In this document: piece after piece, positions 11,501-23,000 of the stretch
Layout: each line of letters opens with the position of its first letter
Numbering within the stretch: position 1 is the first letter of the stretch
Source of the DNA: Ectocarpus siliculosus
Lineage: Eukaryota > Sar > Phaeophyceae > Ectocarpales > Ectocarpaceae
Direction of reading: 5' to 3'
Length of the DNA: 64,000 nt
Assembly: GCA_000310025.1 (NCBI GenBank)
Contig: FN649740.1
Span: forward strand, 4,160,514 to 4,224,513
Made by a program: the position numbers and the translations under genes
Notes under the pieces: model-generated
Database searches by the model: none
Told to the model about the DNA's origin: nothing
The model's input: the letters and a program-made list of their open reading frames with translations, nothing else

Positions 11501-13924
11501 CTCCCCCTCGGACATATTGTTGTAGATTTGGGCTGTTCCTGCTTCGGTAGAATTCAATTCGTTGGGTGATGTAGCCCCCCCCCCGCCCCCCCGTTGGTCT
11601 TTTGTCATTGTGCTTATTGCACGTTGGACGGCCGATTTTACCACCAACGTTTCGGCGTAGATGCGGCTTTGGCTGTACATATGCGTTGTTGACGATGATT
11701 GCATTTTCCAATGACGATGCGTTTGAGGCGTCCCAAGATTCTTGAGGAGATTTCGGCATATGGCCAACCCGCCGGTACCATACCATATACCGTATTCCAT
11801 ATACCATATACCGTTGGATGGACGAGACGGAAGGTCCTCTCGGGTCACACGTGGTCCAGTCCAGTAAGATGCGGTCACACGGTCATCGTGATGGTGTAGC
11901 AGAGGTGCACCACCTCTTTGAGTTTGTCATTTCGCAAACAGCTGTAGTTGAAAGTTTGTCGTCGACTCAAAGTCATCTTCAGTCCACATGCGCATATCTC
12001 GACTTATTCCCCGAAAACCATGTTGGTTCGGAACCTTTCACCATCATTAACTAAGTGCGGTGCCACGTTAATATCTCGCCACGTATGCCCAGCTTCCCTG
12101 TGTGCACGACCCTTATGCCTTGGAACTGTGGGTAACTTCAGCTTTTGATGTTTTGTTTGTTTGCTCTTTCCGTTCGGGTTTGGTCGATGTGCATACATGA
12201 AGATAGCCCGGTGTTCTGTTCTCCAGACGCGTTTTTTGTGTGACCGATGGTTGTGCTTGTCTCTTGCTTCGTCTCGTTTTGTGCGACCCAGATGGGCTAC
12301 ACCGGCTACAGCGGGGAAATCCCCTCGTGGGAGATGGGCTACACGCGGGATAGGGACGTCGACGTCCCAAACCTTGGGGCTTTGCTCAAGGGCCGCGCTC
12401 CTGGACCCGTGAGTAATGGAAGCGGAGCACTGGCTGGTTGATGAGCCAGTTCTTGCGAAGATGGAACATACGATCGTTTCTTGATTTTTTTTTTTTTGTA
12501 CTTTTGCCCATGTGCGTTGTTTCTTGTTGTTCCTTTCGCCGTTCCTGTTGGCGTCTGCAGTGCAATGCCTGTCTGTCTGACTTCGGTCTTTTTCTTCCTC
12601 ATGACCTTTTTATTCGGTTCCGAAGTGGTTTGTTGGTTATTTCATGGTACGCAAATACGGTCTGTTCATGCTTTCATCCCCCCCCCCCCACCCCCCCNNN
12701 NNNNNNNNNNNNNNNNNNNNNNNNNNNNNNNNNNNNNNNNNNNNNNNNNNNNNNNNNNNNNNNNNNNNNNNNNNNNNNNNNNNNNNNNNNNNNNNNNACA
12801 CCTTTTTTTCGGATTTGTGTTTTTTTTTTCCCAAAGCCCTTTTTTTTTGGTTGCAAAATGGTTTGTTGGTTTTTTCTGGGTAGCAAAATTGGGTTTTTTC
12901 AAGTTTTCTTCCCCCCCCCCCCCCCCCCTCCCTGTACTTTCATCGGAAGTTACGATAACAGCTAAACTAGGCTTTGCACAAAGTTCCTCTAATACATTCG
13001 ATGACTGTGTGTGCTACCCGCCGCGCTACATCATCTTGGCGGGCTGTGCACACATTCCACGGCACGATGTAGCCGGACTCGTCTCCTCCGTCAGGTCGAT
13101 GACGACATACCACATCGGTACCAATCCGAGCACCTGTGTCGAAGACGTTTTAATGGCCCCGGCTTGCGCCCCGCCGATTTGTTTGCCAGGTTCACCTTCA
13201 CGTCGAGAAGCACTGCGTGGACGACATCGCTGGCGACGGCAAGACCTGGTTAGACGCCACCTGGTGAGTGCAGGAGGGGCCCCTCTCGTCTATCAGTTGT
13301 TGTTGGCATGAAGAAGTTGTCAACACCGCGGTCGGTGGAGCCGGCGCGCCTGGCGAATCCGGTGACGCGCCGTTGGCTTCGAGGAGCGACGACGGCACGC
13401 ACGAACGAGCAGCGGAAATGCTGCTCTGCAGTTTTGCACGAGATCAGCCTTGCAACCGTCCAGAAGCCGCTTGCGCAGTGTCCGTGAACGGACGCCGTTT
13501 TCACTCCCGCCTAAGTTTGAAGAAGAAAGCGATGATGCTGCTGTGCTGAGTACAACACCCCTTTAGAACGAATGCGGTAGAGCCTGTGTGGCAAACCGCG
13601 CGTTCACACCAATCAACAACCCCCCTCCATAATGTCCACGCGCACAGGGCCCGAAAGGACGCCCTCCTGCGGCGCTTCGTCGAGGACGGCCGCTTCCCGC
13701 ACCAGCCGGTCGCGGTTTTCGAGTCCCGCAAGAGCCCGATGGCCTTCCTCTTGCTGTCGGCCACGCCCATCGTTGCCGGCCTGTTGCTGTACCACGGCAT
13801 CACGGACGCCTTGGCGATGTTCGCGGCGGGAGCGGCGGCGGCGGCGGCAGCGGGGGGAGACGCGGGCGGCATCGTGGCGGGCGTTGCGAAGGGGGCCGCC
13901 GCATCAGGAGCAACAAGCGTATGA
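8557..13924 (+). CDS. Lysophospholipid acyltransferase, LCLAT1/AGPAT5-like (8 exons)
   Basis: This is a membrane-bound acyltransferase of the PlsC superfamily, expected to move a fatty acyl group from acyl-CoA to a lysophospholipid (lysophosphatidic acid or lysocardiolipin type) at the ER or mitochondria-associated membrane. Exons are 8557-8673, 8994-9119, 9629-9792, 10454-10580, 11125-11334, 12292-12408, 13190-13263 and 13648-13924; all phases close to 403 aa. The catalytic motif NHQVDCD (H-x4-D, residues 80-85) spans the exon 2/3 junction, VFLKRDW is at 126-132, the acyl-acceptor motif FPEGT at 158-162 and LLLPRTTGF at 187-195. These are followed by the VYDIT and VHLHVEKH segments typical of the LCLAT1 C-terminal region. 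Membrane segments lie near the N-terminus (about 8-30) and at about 343-375. A glycine-rich insert (about 208-240) encoded by GGTGGG repeats is unusual. The ATG at 8557 gives the family's usual N-terminal length; an acceptor at 8544 leaves an upstream exon possible. An assembly gap lies in intron 6. Confidence 0.88.
9529..9615 (+). repeat. CT-rich microsatellite serving as polypyrimidine tract
   Basis: A run of CCCCC followed by (CT)n with scattered G lies just before the exon 3 acceptor (AG at 9627-9628) of the acyltransferase. It is a low-complexity tract within the intron and probably contributes to acceptor recognition. Confidence 0.7.
11216..11290 (+). repeat. GGTGGG repeat encoding a poly-glycine insert
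   Basis: Tandem GGGGGT units followed by GGA/GGG-rich sequence sit inside acyltransferase exon 5 and are read as a long Gly/Arg/Ala-rich loop between the LNAFRR and VVYDIT segments. The insert is in frame and disturbs no catalytic motif. Confidence 0.7.
12698..12797. other. Assembly gap (100 N) inside acyltransferase intron 6
   Basis: Exactly 100 N, a conventional size for a gap of unknown length. A C homopolymer lies immediately left, and the sequence on the right looks like a degraded copy of the left flank (see findings). Flanking exons 6 and 7 are both phase 0 and match the family without a missing segment, so no exon appears lost. Confidence 0.95.
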
Positions 13925-15616
13925 TGATGATAACCATCATCGCGTTTCTGTTTGGCGTCGGCTTGTGGCTGTGCGAACTTGCCAAACGTCTGTGCGTCGG
14001 CCGTTCCTCTGTCGGCGCGTGTGTGGATGGGGCTTCGTACCGTGTGGCAGGAGGAGGAGGAGGTGGAGGAGGAGGAGGAGGAGCGGCGGCGATAGGCTGG
14101 GCGCCGAAGGGGCCTTGCGAGGGCAGCGTGCCGGTCTTGTACGCGCGTTGTTGCTGTACTGGATGGGCGTCGGTCCTGTGCGTTCGGCGCACCTCACTCT
14201 GTGTGTGTCGGAAGTCGATGTGATGGATTCGTCCAACAAGCTCACCACTCGCGGTCCCGTGTTTTTGTTGGTGTCGCCGAGCGTGGTGATGTCGCCAGGG
14301 CTGATGCGTGTCGGATTCTAGCGAAGATTTTTTTCTCACACGTCACTCAGTTCGTGGCGAACGAACCGGGCGTGAACGAGGCTACAGCAGTAGGCCACCG
14401 CAAATAGTGTGCTACTCTGTGTTTTGGTACAGATTTTTGCTGCTTGGGATGGTCTCTGGCGTGAGGGCAGCTGGCAGACTTGGGGCAAGTTTTCCAGATC
14501 GCCTTTGTCCCACCAGACGCGTTGCCGTCCCTTCCCTTGCTAAATAGAAATAGGTAGATTTTCCTCTCAAAGAACGGGGTTCGTCTATCAGTGTTGCTGC
14601 GTCTCGTGTGTGCACCGTTTTGGTTGTGATTTATGTCAACAAGATGGAACTCTCGATACAGTTTTGTCATTTCCTTGTTTGGTGTCGTTGAAAGAAAAGA
14701 GAGAGTTTTTGCGTGTCAAGAGTGCACGAAGAAACCACTAGCCCATGTGATGTTCTTCATGCGAGCAGCCTTTCGAGATTCGCGTTGCTGTTGCACTGCC
14801 TCTGATTGGCGACTGCTGTTGGCAGCCGGATGTAGCGGTTCTTGATGCCCTCCGAACTCTCAGCTTTCTGCAAGGTACCAAAAAGAGCGTTTGTTTGGCA
14901 AAGAGAGGGCGCAGAGAGCAGTCCTAGAGAGCTCGTCCACGCTCTCCGCCATCTGGTACACGAGATGCCGATACAAATGCCGATACAAAGTAGGTTGGAT
15001 GGCAGCAAGTAAGTATTGTGAGCTCGATTCTCTCTCTGGAGTGGAACTTTGCGTTTGCAACAATGTGTGCGGTGGAAAACGATCAATTCGTGAGTAGCCC
15101 ACACCTTCGAGGGTTTCCGGCTGAAAAAAAAAACGGCGATTATCCCTGTGTCAGAAATTCTGTCTCCCTACTGGGTACACTTTGGCACAGAGATCCTATG
15201 GCAGGAATCGAGACTGATTTTCTCGACGCTAACGAAGTCCCAGCCGCTTTTCTCTTGGCGTTGACCTGGCGTGACCAAAATGGCGCTTGAGGTAATGTCT
15301 TAAGTCTTACGGCTCGCCTCGTCGAGTTGACGGAATGACTGCAGTACAACTACCTAGCCTCAGTGCAACGCACTTTGAAGTCAACTTATTTTCGTGCGCA
15401 AGCGGTGGCATACCCACCAAAAGCATTTTTGAACAAAGTAGGGAGAGACCCACCGATACATACGCAGCCTCCAACTGCTCTGTAGCAACTTCAGGCTTTT
15501 CAGGGCTCGTGTGACCCGACCGATAATAATCATGCTGTTTGCATGTACCTCCACAACTGGATAATACATACCAGACTAGACCGGCGGCAGAACTTCAGTA
15601 GTTTCTGTGACCAAGA
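13925..15616. other. Intergenic region, acyltransferase to ubiquitin-like fusion gene
   Basis: The 3' flank of the acyltransferase contains a GGA-rich microsatellite at about 14050-14090 and is followed by unique sequence leading to the next start at 15617. Frames overlapping the acyltransferase end are antisense or tail shadows. No further gene or RNA is supported. Confidence 0.4.
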
Positions 15617-18600
15617 ATGGCGGCTTCATCCATGGACTACCGAATGTCTGATGCACAACTCTACCGCTTGCTCACGTGAGTAGGTCAGACTGTGTCTACG
15701 CGCTGGAACGCATCGTGCCTCTGTGATGTGCAATGAGATGTGTGGAGACGTGTGGAGCAGCAGTTGTAGACTACCAGTACAGGAAAGCTGCTCAAACACG
15801 ATTCATGGATTCGCCCCAGAAGAAAACAAATGTCTGCGTACCCCCCCTGATTGCCTTAGAAGTGCCTTCCCAAAACAAGAACATGGTACGTATCATAACT
15901 CCTCTCCCTCCTTTTTCTGAAGAGCTTTGCTCTCTGGCATGGCTAATCTGAGGAATATCCAGGCGGAGATCGACGCCGTGAACGCTGAGATAAAGGGACT
16001 TGGGAGCAAGGAGGAACGTCTCGAAGCAGCCCTGGAAGGAAACGGGTCCTATCTTGGCACCACCGATCATGTGCGTTTCGACATGTTGATTTGTCTCTCT
16101 CCGCCTATGTTTAGACGTCAGCATCATCGTGTACCTTGAACTCACCCGTCGCCGAGGTCACCAGTTCGGTGACTCGGGATGCCGTATGCTCCGGATGTCG
16201 TATGCGCCGTTTCTCACCAAGGGTAAATTGTAATGTGCTCTCGTTGACAAGGTTGGTTGCTACAGGCAGCATCACGAAGCGGAAGTAGAATATACCTCGA
16301 CGCTACAGCAGTACAACTGCTGCTCTGCAGCAACTGTTGGCCCTTCTCGGAAAGCGACTGTTTTCCTGTAGATTCGCACCTTGAGACACCACGCCTCTCT
16401 GTTCATTCACACAGGCAAGCAACGCACACGAGCAACGGTGATCCATGGCTGACCCGTGTACAACGTACAACTGCTGCAGTGGCGCCTTCCACGGAAACCC
16501 GCTCTATATGATCAAGACAATTAATTCCCCCGCACACCCGGTGATTGCACATGTCTCCTGTCTTGTGCATGTCCCAACGAGCAAGTAATGATTGTGTCCA
16601 AGGTGGTCCTGTGACCCTTGTTTCATGCTGGTATTCCGGTGTACTTCATCACTTGACCAGAGTTACCTCACGTGGAACCTCTCCAGGGCGAGCTCAGGAG
16701 CTTCCACGAACGGCTGACGAAGGAAAAGGAACAGCTCCGGATGAACGGCGAACAGCTTCGAGAGAAGCAACTCGTTATCCTCCGCCAGCAGCAAACGGCG
16801 GCGCACAGCAGCCAGAAGCTCGGAGCAGCATCAGGCGGAAGCTCTCAAAGTACGTCCTCGTCGAACGCCGAATGCAGAAATCAGTGTTTTGGTATGTGCG
16901 AGTGTAGGATCAGTACAATGCAGGCCGTGTCTGGATTGACGCGTATCGCGTAGGCACGTTGGCACGACTCGCCCTTGTGTGAGGGGAAAACAGATTTGGG
17001 GAGTATCGTACGCCTCAGTTTCCAGTTGACCATGCCGTTCTCAGACCTGACCTGCAGCACGTGTTGTTGCACCCGGTGGACAAGCCGGAGGGCCCTCCTT
17101 TTCTTCGTCTCATACCTCGTGCTCCTCACCTGCTGCTGCTGATCTTCGTCTTCGCCAGCTTCGCCGAGGTCTACGGGGCGGGCGTGTGTCTCGTCGGCTG
17201 CCGACTCGGTCAAGGAAGGAGGGGCGGGCAGCTCAGCGAGGTCTAGCAGCGCAGCAGACGCCGGCGCTTTGGCCTCCCAAGCCGCTGTCGGAGAAGACAC
17301 AACCGATTCAGTTGCAGATGAAGATGAGGTGCAGTGCCGCAACTATTTAGCGTGCGCAATAGCAAGGGAACGCATTTCTTCACGAGTGCAGGCATGTTGA
17401 ACTACGCGTGCCAAGGTGCAGTCACCGTGAACTGGACTTGGCCAACCGAAAATGTAGTGAAACCGCATCGCCTTTTCGTATGACGCCATTTGTAATGCTA
17501 ACCTAGCGTTGACCGCTGCCCCCTGTCTTGTTCGTGTTCTGCTCGTTGCCGGCGCGAAAGAACGAAATCAGCTTTTCCATCAAAACGCTAACCGGAAAAC
17601 AACACACCATCAGAGCGTTTCCCAGCGAAACAGTGCTGGACGTCAAGAAGAAGGTTCAAGACACACAGGGCATCCCTTGCGAACAACAGCGCATCATCTA
17701 CGCAGGCCAACAGACGAGCGATGACCGGACCCTGCGTGACTGCAACATTCGAAACGGGTCCGTGGCTCATTTGGTTTTGAGTCTGAGGAAGCCCGTGATC
17801 CTCCTGTACCCGCCAGCCCCCGTCGATATCACGGTAGCGGTCGAGCTGAGCCCGCTCTGGAGCTTCTCTTCGCTGTACCCGAAGCTCCAGCCCAGAAACT
17901 TGAAGCAGCTAGCCGCAGACTATGAGGTCAGTCTTGGGGACATGTAGAAAGCAACATACATCAGGCATTCCAGACGTCCTGTGGAGAGACACCAAAACGT
18001 GTAGCACATCTTTGTCGCTGAACCTGTGCCCTTTGAAAACAACTCGCGTGCCAAGGCCGTTCGGACCGATAGGCGCCATATGACTTGTTTTGGAGACGTC
18101 AGGGTAGAACCAGGCTTTTGTCCTTGGCATCATCGCCGTCAGGCTTGCCGTTGTGGCACCAAGATCACGCTTTGGCCGCTACGCACACCCTGAGCGTTGA
18201 AAGTCCCGTCCTTCTCTCCTTTCCTGTGCTAGGCTGGTTCCCAGGCTAACGTGGCTGGTGGCCAGCAGTGCAAATGGAACGTCCACGCCAGTCCCGGCGG
18301 GTCTCTCAAAGACCTGAGCACCGGCAGGGAGTACCCGTATCTGTTCTGGGAAGCAGACTCTTCCGACGGCCGGGTTACGCGGAGCTTTGGACTGGACGGC
18401 TCGAGGTCATTCTGTGTGGCAGGCGAAGCCGCAGGTGTGGTGATATGGGTGCTGGTGCTTCGTCAAGGCAGGGCAACGTGTGAATTCAGCGTAGCGGTAC
18501 ATGCGGTACATCGTTTGGTCGCTGTTCTCCGTCCAACCAACTAAGGGAACCGAATATCGTGTTACAGCGGAATCTAGCAGCTGTACAAACGAGCGCCACA

Positions 18601-20078
18601 TAGCGTATAAGCTCGAGAGGTAGCTTTGGAGAAGGCTGCTGGGTCGACCAAGGAGTAGCTTGGTGACGGTGGATGGCTTCCGAGACGGCCATTCTGTCCA
18701 TCCGAAGAGGACCGAGGCGTAGCGGGTGCGATCACATGCCTGCACCGTATTTTGTTGTCAGAATTGGCTTCGCTCGTCCCGACGTCGATGCCCCGTAGCT
18801 CTGCTGCGGATGCTGGCTATACACCAATTTCGACGCCTATCCCGTGCTGGTCACCTCGGTACTCTAGTTGGTATCCTCGAAAAACTCCTATCTATTAATA
18901 GTGGCCAGGTTCAGGGGATCGAATACCGGCGTAAGCGAGTTTTTCTTGCAAGGTGTTTTTTTCTCTCGCTCCCGTTCCTGGCCTGGGTGGAAAGCGCTAG
19001 TTCGTGTGTACACAGAGGGAAGAGAGTGCTGCACTGTTCTCGCCTATTGAAGGCAAAGCACCGCAGGAGGGGCGAGTAGGGGGGCTCAGGGAGAAGAAAC
19101 CTTCTGTGTGACCCCGGTTTGGAGTAAACGGCACAAATGTTCTGAGCGCTGACTTGAAGTGAAGACAACAACAAAAATCCCACGCGAAGCAGGTAGGGTC
19201 AGTTTAGGAGTGGACCTTCCCTGCCATATTGTGCAACCTTGGATCACCTCCTGGCAGTTCGTTTGCACAACACCCTGTCTGGATGCGCTATCGCCAATAT
19301 GACTCATGTTTCGTTGCCCGATACCATTCGAAAGGCGTGTTCCTTGATGTCGCCCTGGAACGCCTCGGGCTCAACGTACGGGAGCGCTGCGACATGGTCA
19401 CGTGCTGGCTGCCGCAGCTGGAGTCGTCCCGCTTCAACGTGATCTACTTCGTGGAGGTTGAGCGGTACGAGCAAGCAGCCCGCCTGACCATCGTGCCTAC
19501 TCCGGATGTCACGATCCGCGTCTTCATGGCCTTCAGGTGGGTCGTTGCTGTGCGAAGTTGCTCGATTGGTCTGAGAGGCTATCAACGGACCACTCTGTGA
19601 AGGAGGACCTTGTTGGGCTCGTTATACTGAGCCATCTCATCTTTATTCAGGTTGCGCAGCTTCATTTGGGTGAGGTGACAATAGTTCGGATGCCGACCCT
19701 GACGTGTAACCCTGGTACAACCTATTGACAAACATGAACATAATATCAACATCCCAGACTTGGCCACGCCTCGCACAGAACACCTTTTCGAAGTTGATGG
19801 CCCGTACCCAAAAGTGATCCGCCCATACCGCTCGATAAGTAAGTAGGTCACATGAGAAGCTTTCTATCGTTGCGTCAGCTCGTTTCTCAGTACCGCACAT
19901 CAGCCATTTCTGAACCTCGTCGGATCACGGCGAGGTGTTTTGTGTTTGCAGAGGCGCCCATGCGTACGACGCGGAGCTGGACACTGCCAAGATTGAAGAG
20001 CTACGATCGCCTGCCCGGGAGGGATTCGTGGCAGTAGAGTGGGGGGGCATGAACCTAAACGGAGTTTCGCACGACTAA
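15617..20078 (+). CDS. Coiled coil + ubiquitin-like + bacterial-type C-terminal domain protein (478 aa)
   Basis: Eight exons close perfectly in phase: 15617-15675, 15923-16070, 16687-16849, 17159-17328, 17561-17926, 18233-18434, 19335-19536 and 19952-20078 (stop TAA). Residues 1-120 are helical and charged ([20 protein letters not shown], then [20 protein letters not shown]) and form a likely coiled coil. Residues 124-180 are a Ser/Ala-rich linker. Residues 181-256 are a ubiquitin-like fold very close to ubiquitin ([36 protein letters not shown]), but they end in LSLRKP, without the processing Gly-Gly. Residues 257-478 match a domain I recall from bacterial proteins of unknown function: [27 protein letters not shown] (336-343), [18 protein letters not shown] and GFVAVEWGG. 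The catalytic role is unknown. The fused, non-cleavable ubiquitin-like domain suggests proteasome or ubiquitin-receptor interaction, which is inference. The start ATG has an AAGAATGG context; an in-frame ATG at 15632 is an alternative. Confidence 0.85.
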
Positions 20079-23000
20079 CCGATCCAACGAGATGACGTTC
20101 TCTGGACTGCCTTCGATTGACGATAGGGTACTAACCAGAGCGTCCGGCGTCACGAAGGGAAACGATGGCACATATTAGTCTTTGCTGCCGAGTAGGGTCG
20201 CTCGTCCACAGGTTGGCGTTGTCGTTGAGTCGTCTGAGACGGGACTTCATCGAAGTTGAGGAGCTTGGGATGATGCGGGGCCCTCCCCGCGGGAGTGTGC
20301 TTGCAGTGAGGAGAGACGGAACCGACTCGCTACGCTGTGCTCATGTGTAGAAGAGCAAGGTGGTTCCAATCACGGTGGCATTGGGCTAGTTCAAGCTTGG
20401 CAGTGGCGACAAAGAACGTCTGTCTAGACTATTGAAGCTGAGTTCGAATGGCACTGGAAAAATCAATCCACTGCAAAATCAATCCATGCTCGAGGTACTT
20501 CTGCGTGCACGATACTGTGGCTGAATTGGTTGTCACACACTCCAGCGGTGCAGATATCGGTCCCTGTTTTCCGGGTTACGCTATCCGCGAGGGAGATACA
20601 TTGACGTGACTATGAGGCCGATCGGGGAGTACGGGTACCGACGGGAACGAACTACTGTAGCCTGTGTCGTGCACCTATAGGATGAAGTCAACTAGGTGTC
20701 ATTTCGTGCGGCGTTCCGTGAAACTATGCATAAACTATAATAGGTACAACATAGTTTTGCCTAGGTTTGGGAAGGGCAAATGGGAGGCCAGGATTAACAC
20801 TTTCTCTCCTTCTGTTTTTCTTCGATGTAATGCTGCGGCTGCAAGTCTGGTCGGGTACCACTACTCAGGCCGTCGCGGGCGCAGTGATTCCTTTCTACAC
20901 TACAGCAGAGCAGTGACGTGTGTGTGTGTTCACGTGTTGTTGTTGTGCACATGTGCCCGAACCAGCTGGAACGATCACGACCGACTGCACGTACGGTGAA
21001 TTAACAACATTGCAGGCCATCGGGGTGTTTTCCACAAAGAGTGGCGACTTCATCCGTGGGCTGCTGTGTTCACTTGCTGGAGCGCGTTCATGTTTCTGCG
21101 GCTGGCGATCGTAGATATATAGTCTAGTCTAGACGATTTGTTTACGGTAAAATATATAGAGTACTGTAATACAGAGCACAAAATCTCGGTCTCTATTGCG
21201 CCACGGTGAGCAGCTCTCACGTGTTGTGCAGCATGCAACTGACACCACTAACATGTAGGCTGATGCAACAATCAGTCTTTACCCTGGGCACGATTTCGCG
21301 TGGGTCTTTGCCACCGGGGCAGCTTTCTGGGTCGGCCCCACCGACTTATTAGACACGCTAAAATGAACAGAGGCGTTACTCGTGGAAAACAGTCCTGTGT
21401 ATTCCGTCCTTTGTCAATGCATCCGTCGAGGGTCGAGAGATGGTGGAAGGGAGAGGTCCAAACGTCCAATAAGCCTGTTCAATTGTCCAAAAAATGCCCA
21501 GAGAGTTGTCCTGAGTTGCTGGAAAACCAAACCGGTCGATATTTGTTGGGTTTTACCAGTTGGTGATGAACCGACCCAACCCGCCGTTGGATCAATGTTG
21601 GTGAAAATATATGCGCTGAATCACAAAAGACCTCGCGTGAGTCTCACACAAGCCTACGTGAAGAAGATTTCGATTCCAATGGAGCACCGTTATGGTGCGA
21701 GCACGGGCGACATGTGACGACAAGAGGACCCACACCACGTTGTTTAATGAAAAGAGGGTATGTTGGGCGTAAATAATCCGTTCTCCCGGGCGGAAAATAT
21801 GGTCATACAGCAGAACAAAAAAATCGAGAAGCAGATGGATGATGTACTCCTGTAGGTCAAACCCCTCAACGCGCCGTCTGACAGAGTTGACACGCGCTGG
21901 CTCTTCGTCGTGGAAAGGGTAGTGGTAGAGCCCTTGTTGTACCATACGCATACCAGCAATCATACACGGGGTGGACGAGAAAGTGAGACAATTCATGACG
22001 TGAGACACGCGTGGTGATTCCTCGAGCGCAGCCACGCCGCTGGTCGAAATATATTTGAGGAAAAACAAATGCACGCAAAGAAAGACTACTGCTGCTGCTG
22101 TACCCGTTCGTCGAACGGGATGTGGTGGGGTTATTGATACTGTAGTTTCGCACATGTATGTAGCGACCGTTTCGTTTCTTGGATCCAGAAGGTCGTGGGC
22201 TCATACAGCGGCAGAGTCGCTCTCTCCCTCCTGCTTCAGAGGGGAGGCCAACGTCGAACCAGTCCCGTCCTACAGCGGTTATCCTCCTGCTGCTGTTGGA
22301 GGCAATAAAAAAAGCGGTTTGAAGTGATGATATATTTCCTCTCCTCCATGCGGACGAATTGCAAGCAATTTACTAAACTGGCAGCACCTTGCACATGAAT
22401 CACCTGAAGGTGTGGATGGCGAGCGGAATGACGAAGAAACTCCCGTTTCCCTGTAATGCTGTCCTCTGGATGGAACGAGAGGGGATACACGAGAATGCTC
22501 GAAAAAGAAACCGAGTCGAGACCGTGAGAGACCGATACTACAGACATGTAAACATAGACTACTCTAGATTTAATGTGACAGAGAGAGGGAGAACGAGAGG
22601 GATGTCGACAGGGAAGGGGGGGCGCCAGAGTATAATTCGGTTTCAAGATCGTTTCAAAATAGGGGGATGGCGGAGTCGGGCGTGCGTGCGGCGGATGAGA
22701 GAGTAGATCAGACTTCCTGCTGTTGCTGCGAAGTCGAGTCGCGTGGTCAAGTGTGTGGAACGAGTGCTGAGGAAGATGGGGTAAGAAGACCGACCAGAAG
22801 GACCTGTACCTGTACCGATCCAATGTCGCTCCAGCACAAGGGTAGCTGGTGGGCATTGTTGCAGCTGCTGGTCTCATCTCTGCTGGTCTCATGACCTCTT
22901 GATTGCCCAACGCACAGTATTGAAGAGGGCCGTTTACTGCACCTACCTGCTGCCTTGCTTGACCCCCTTCTCTCACTACACGCTCTGTCCTCAGGGCACG

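Noticed and set aside
11775-11816. CCATATACC-like repeats as a regulatory site
   Set aside because: A short AT-rich imperfect repeat inside an acyltransferase intron; no functional support.
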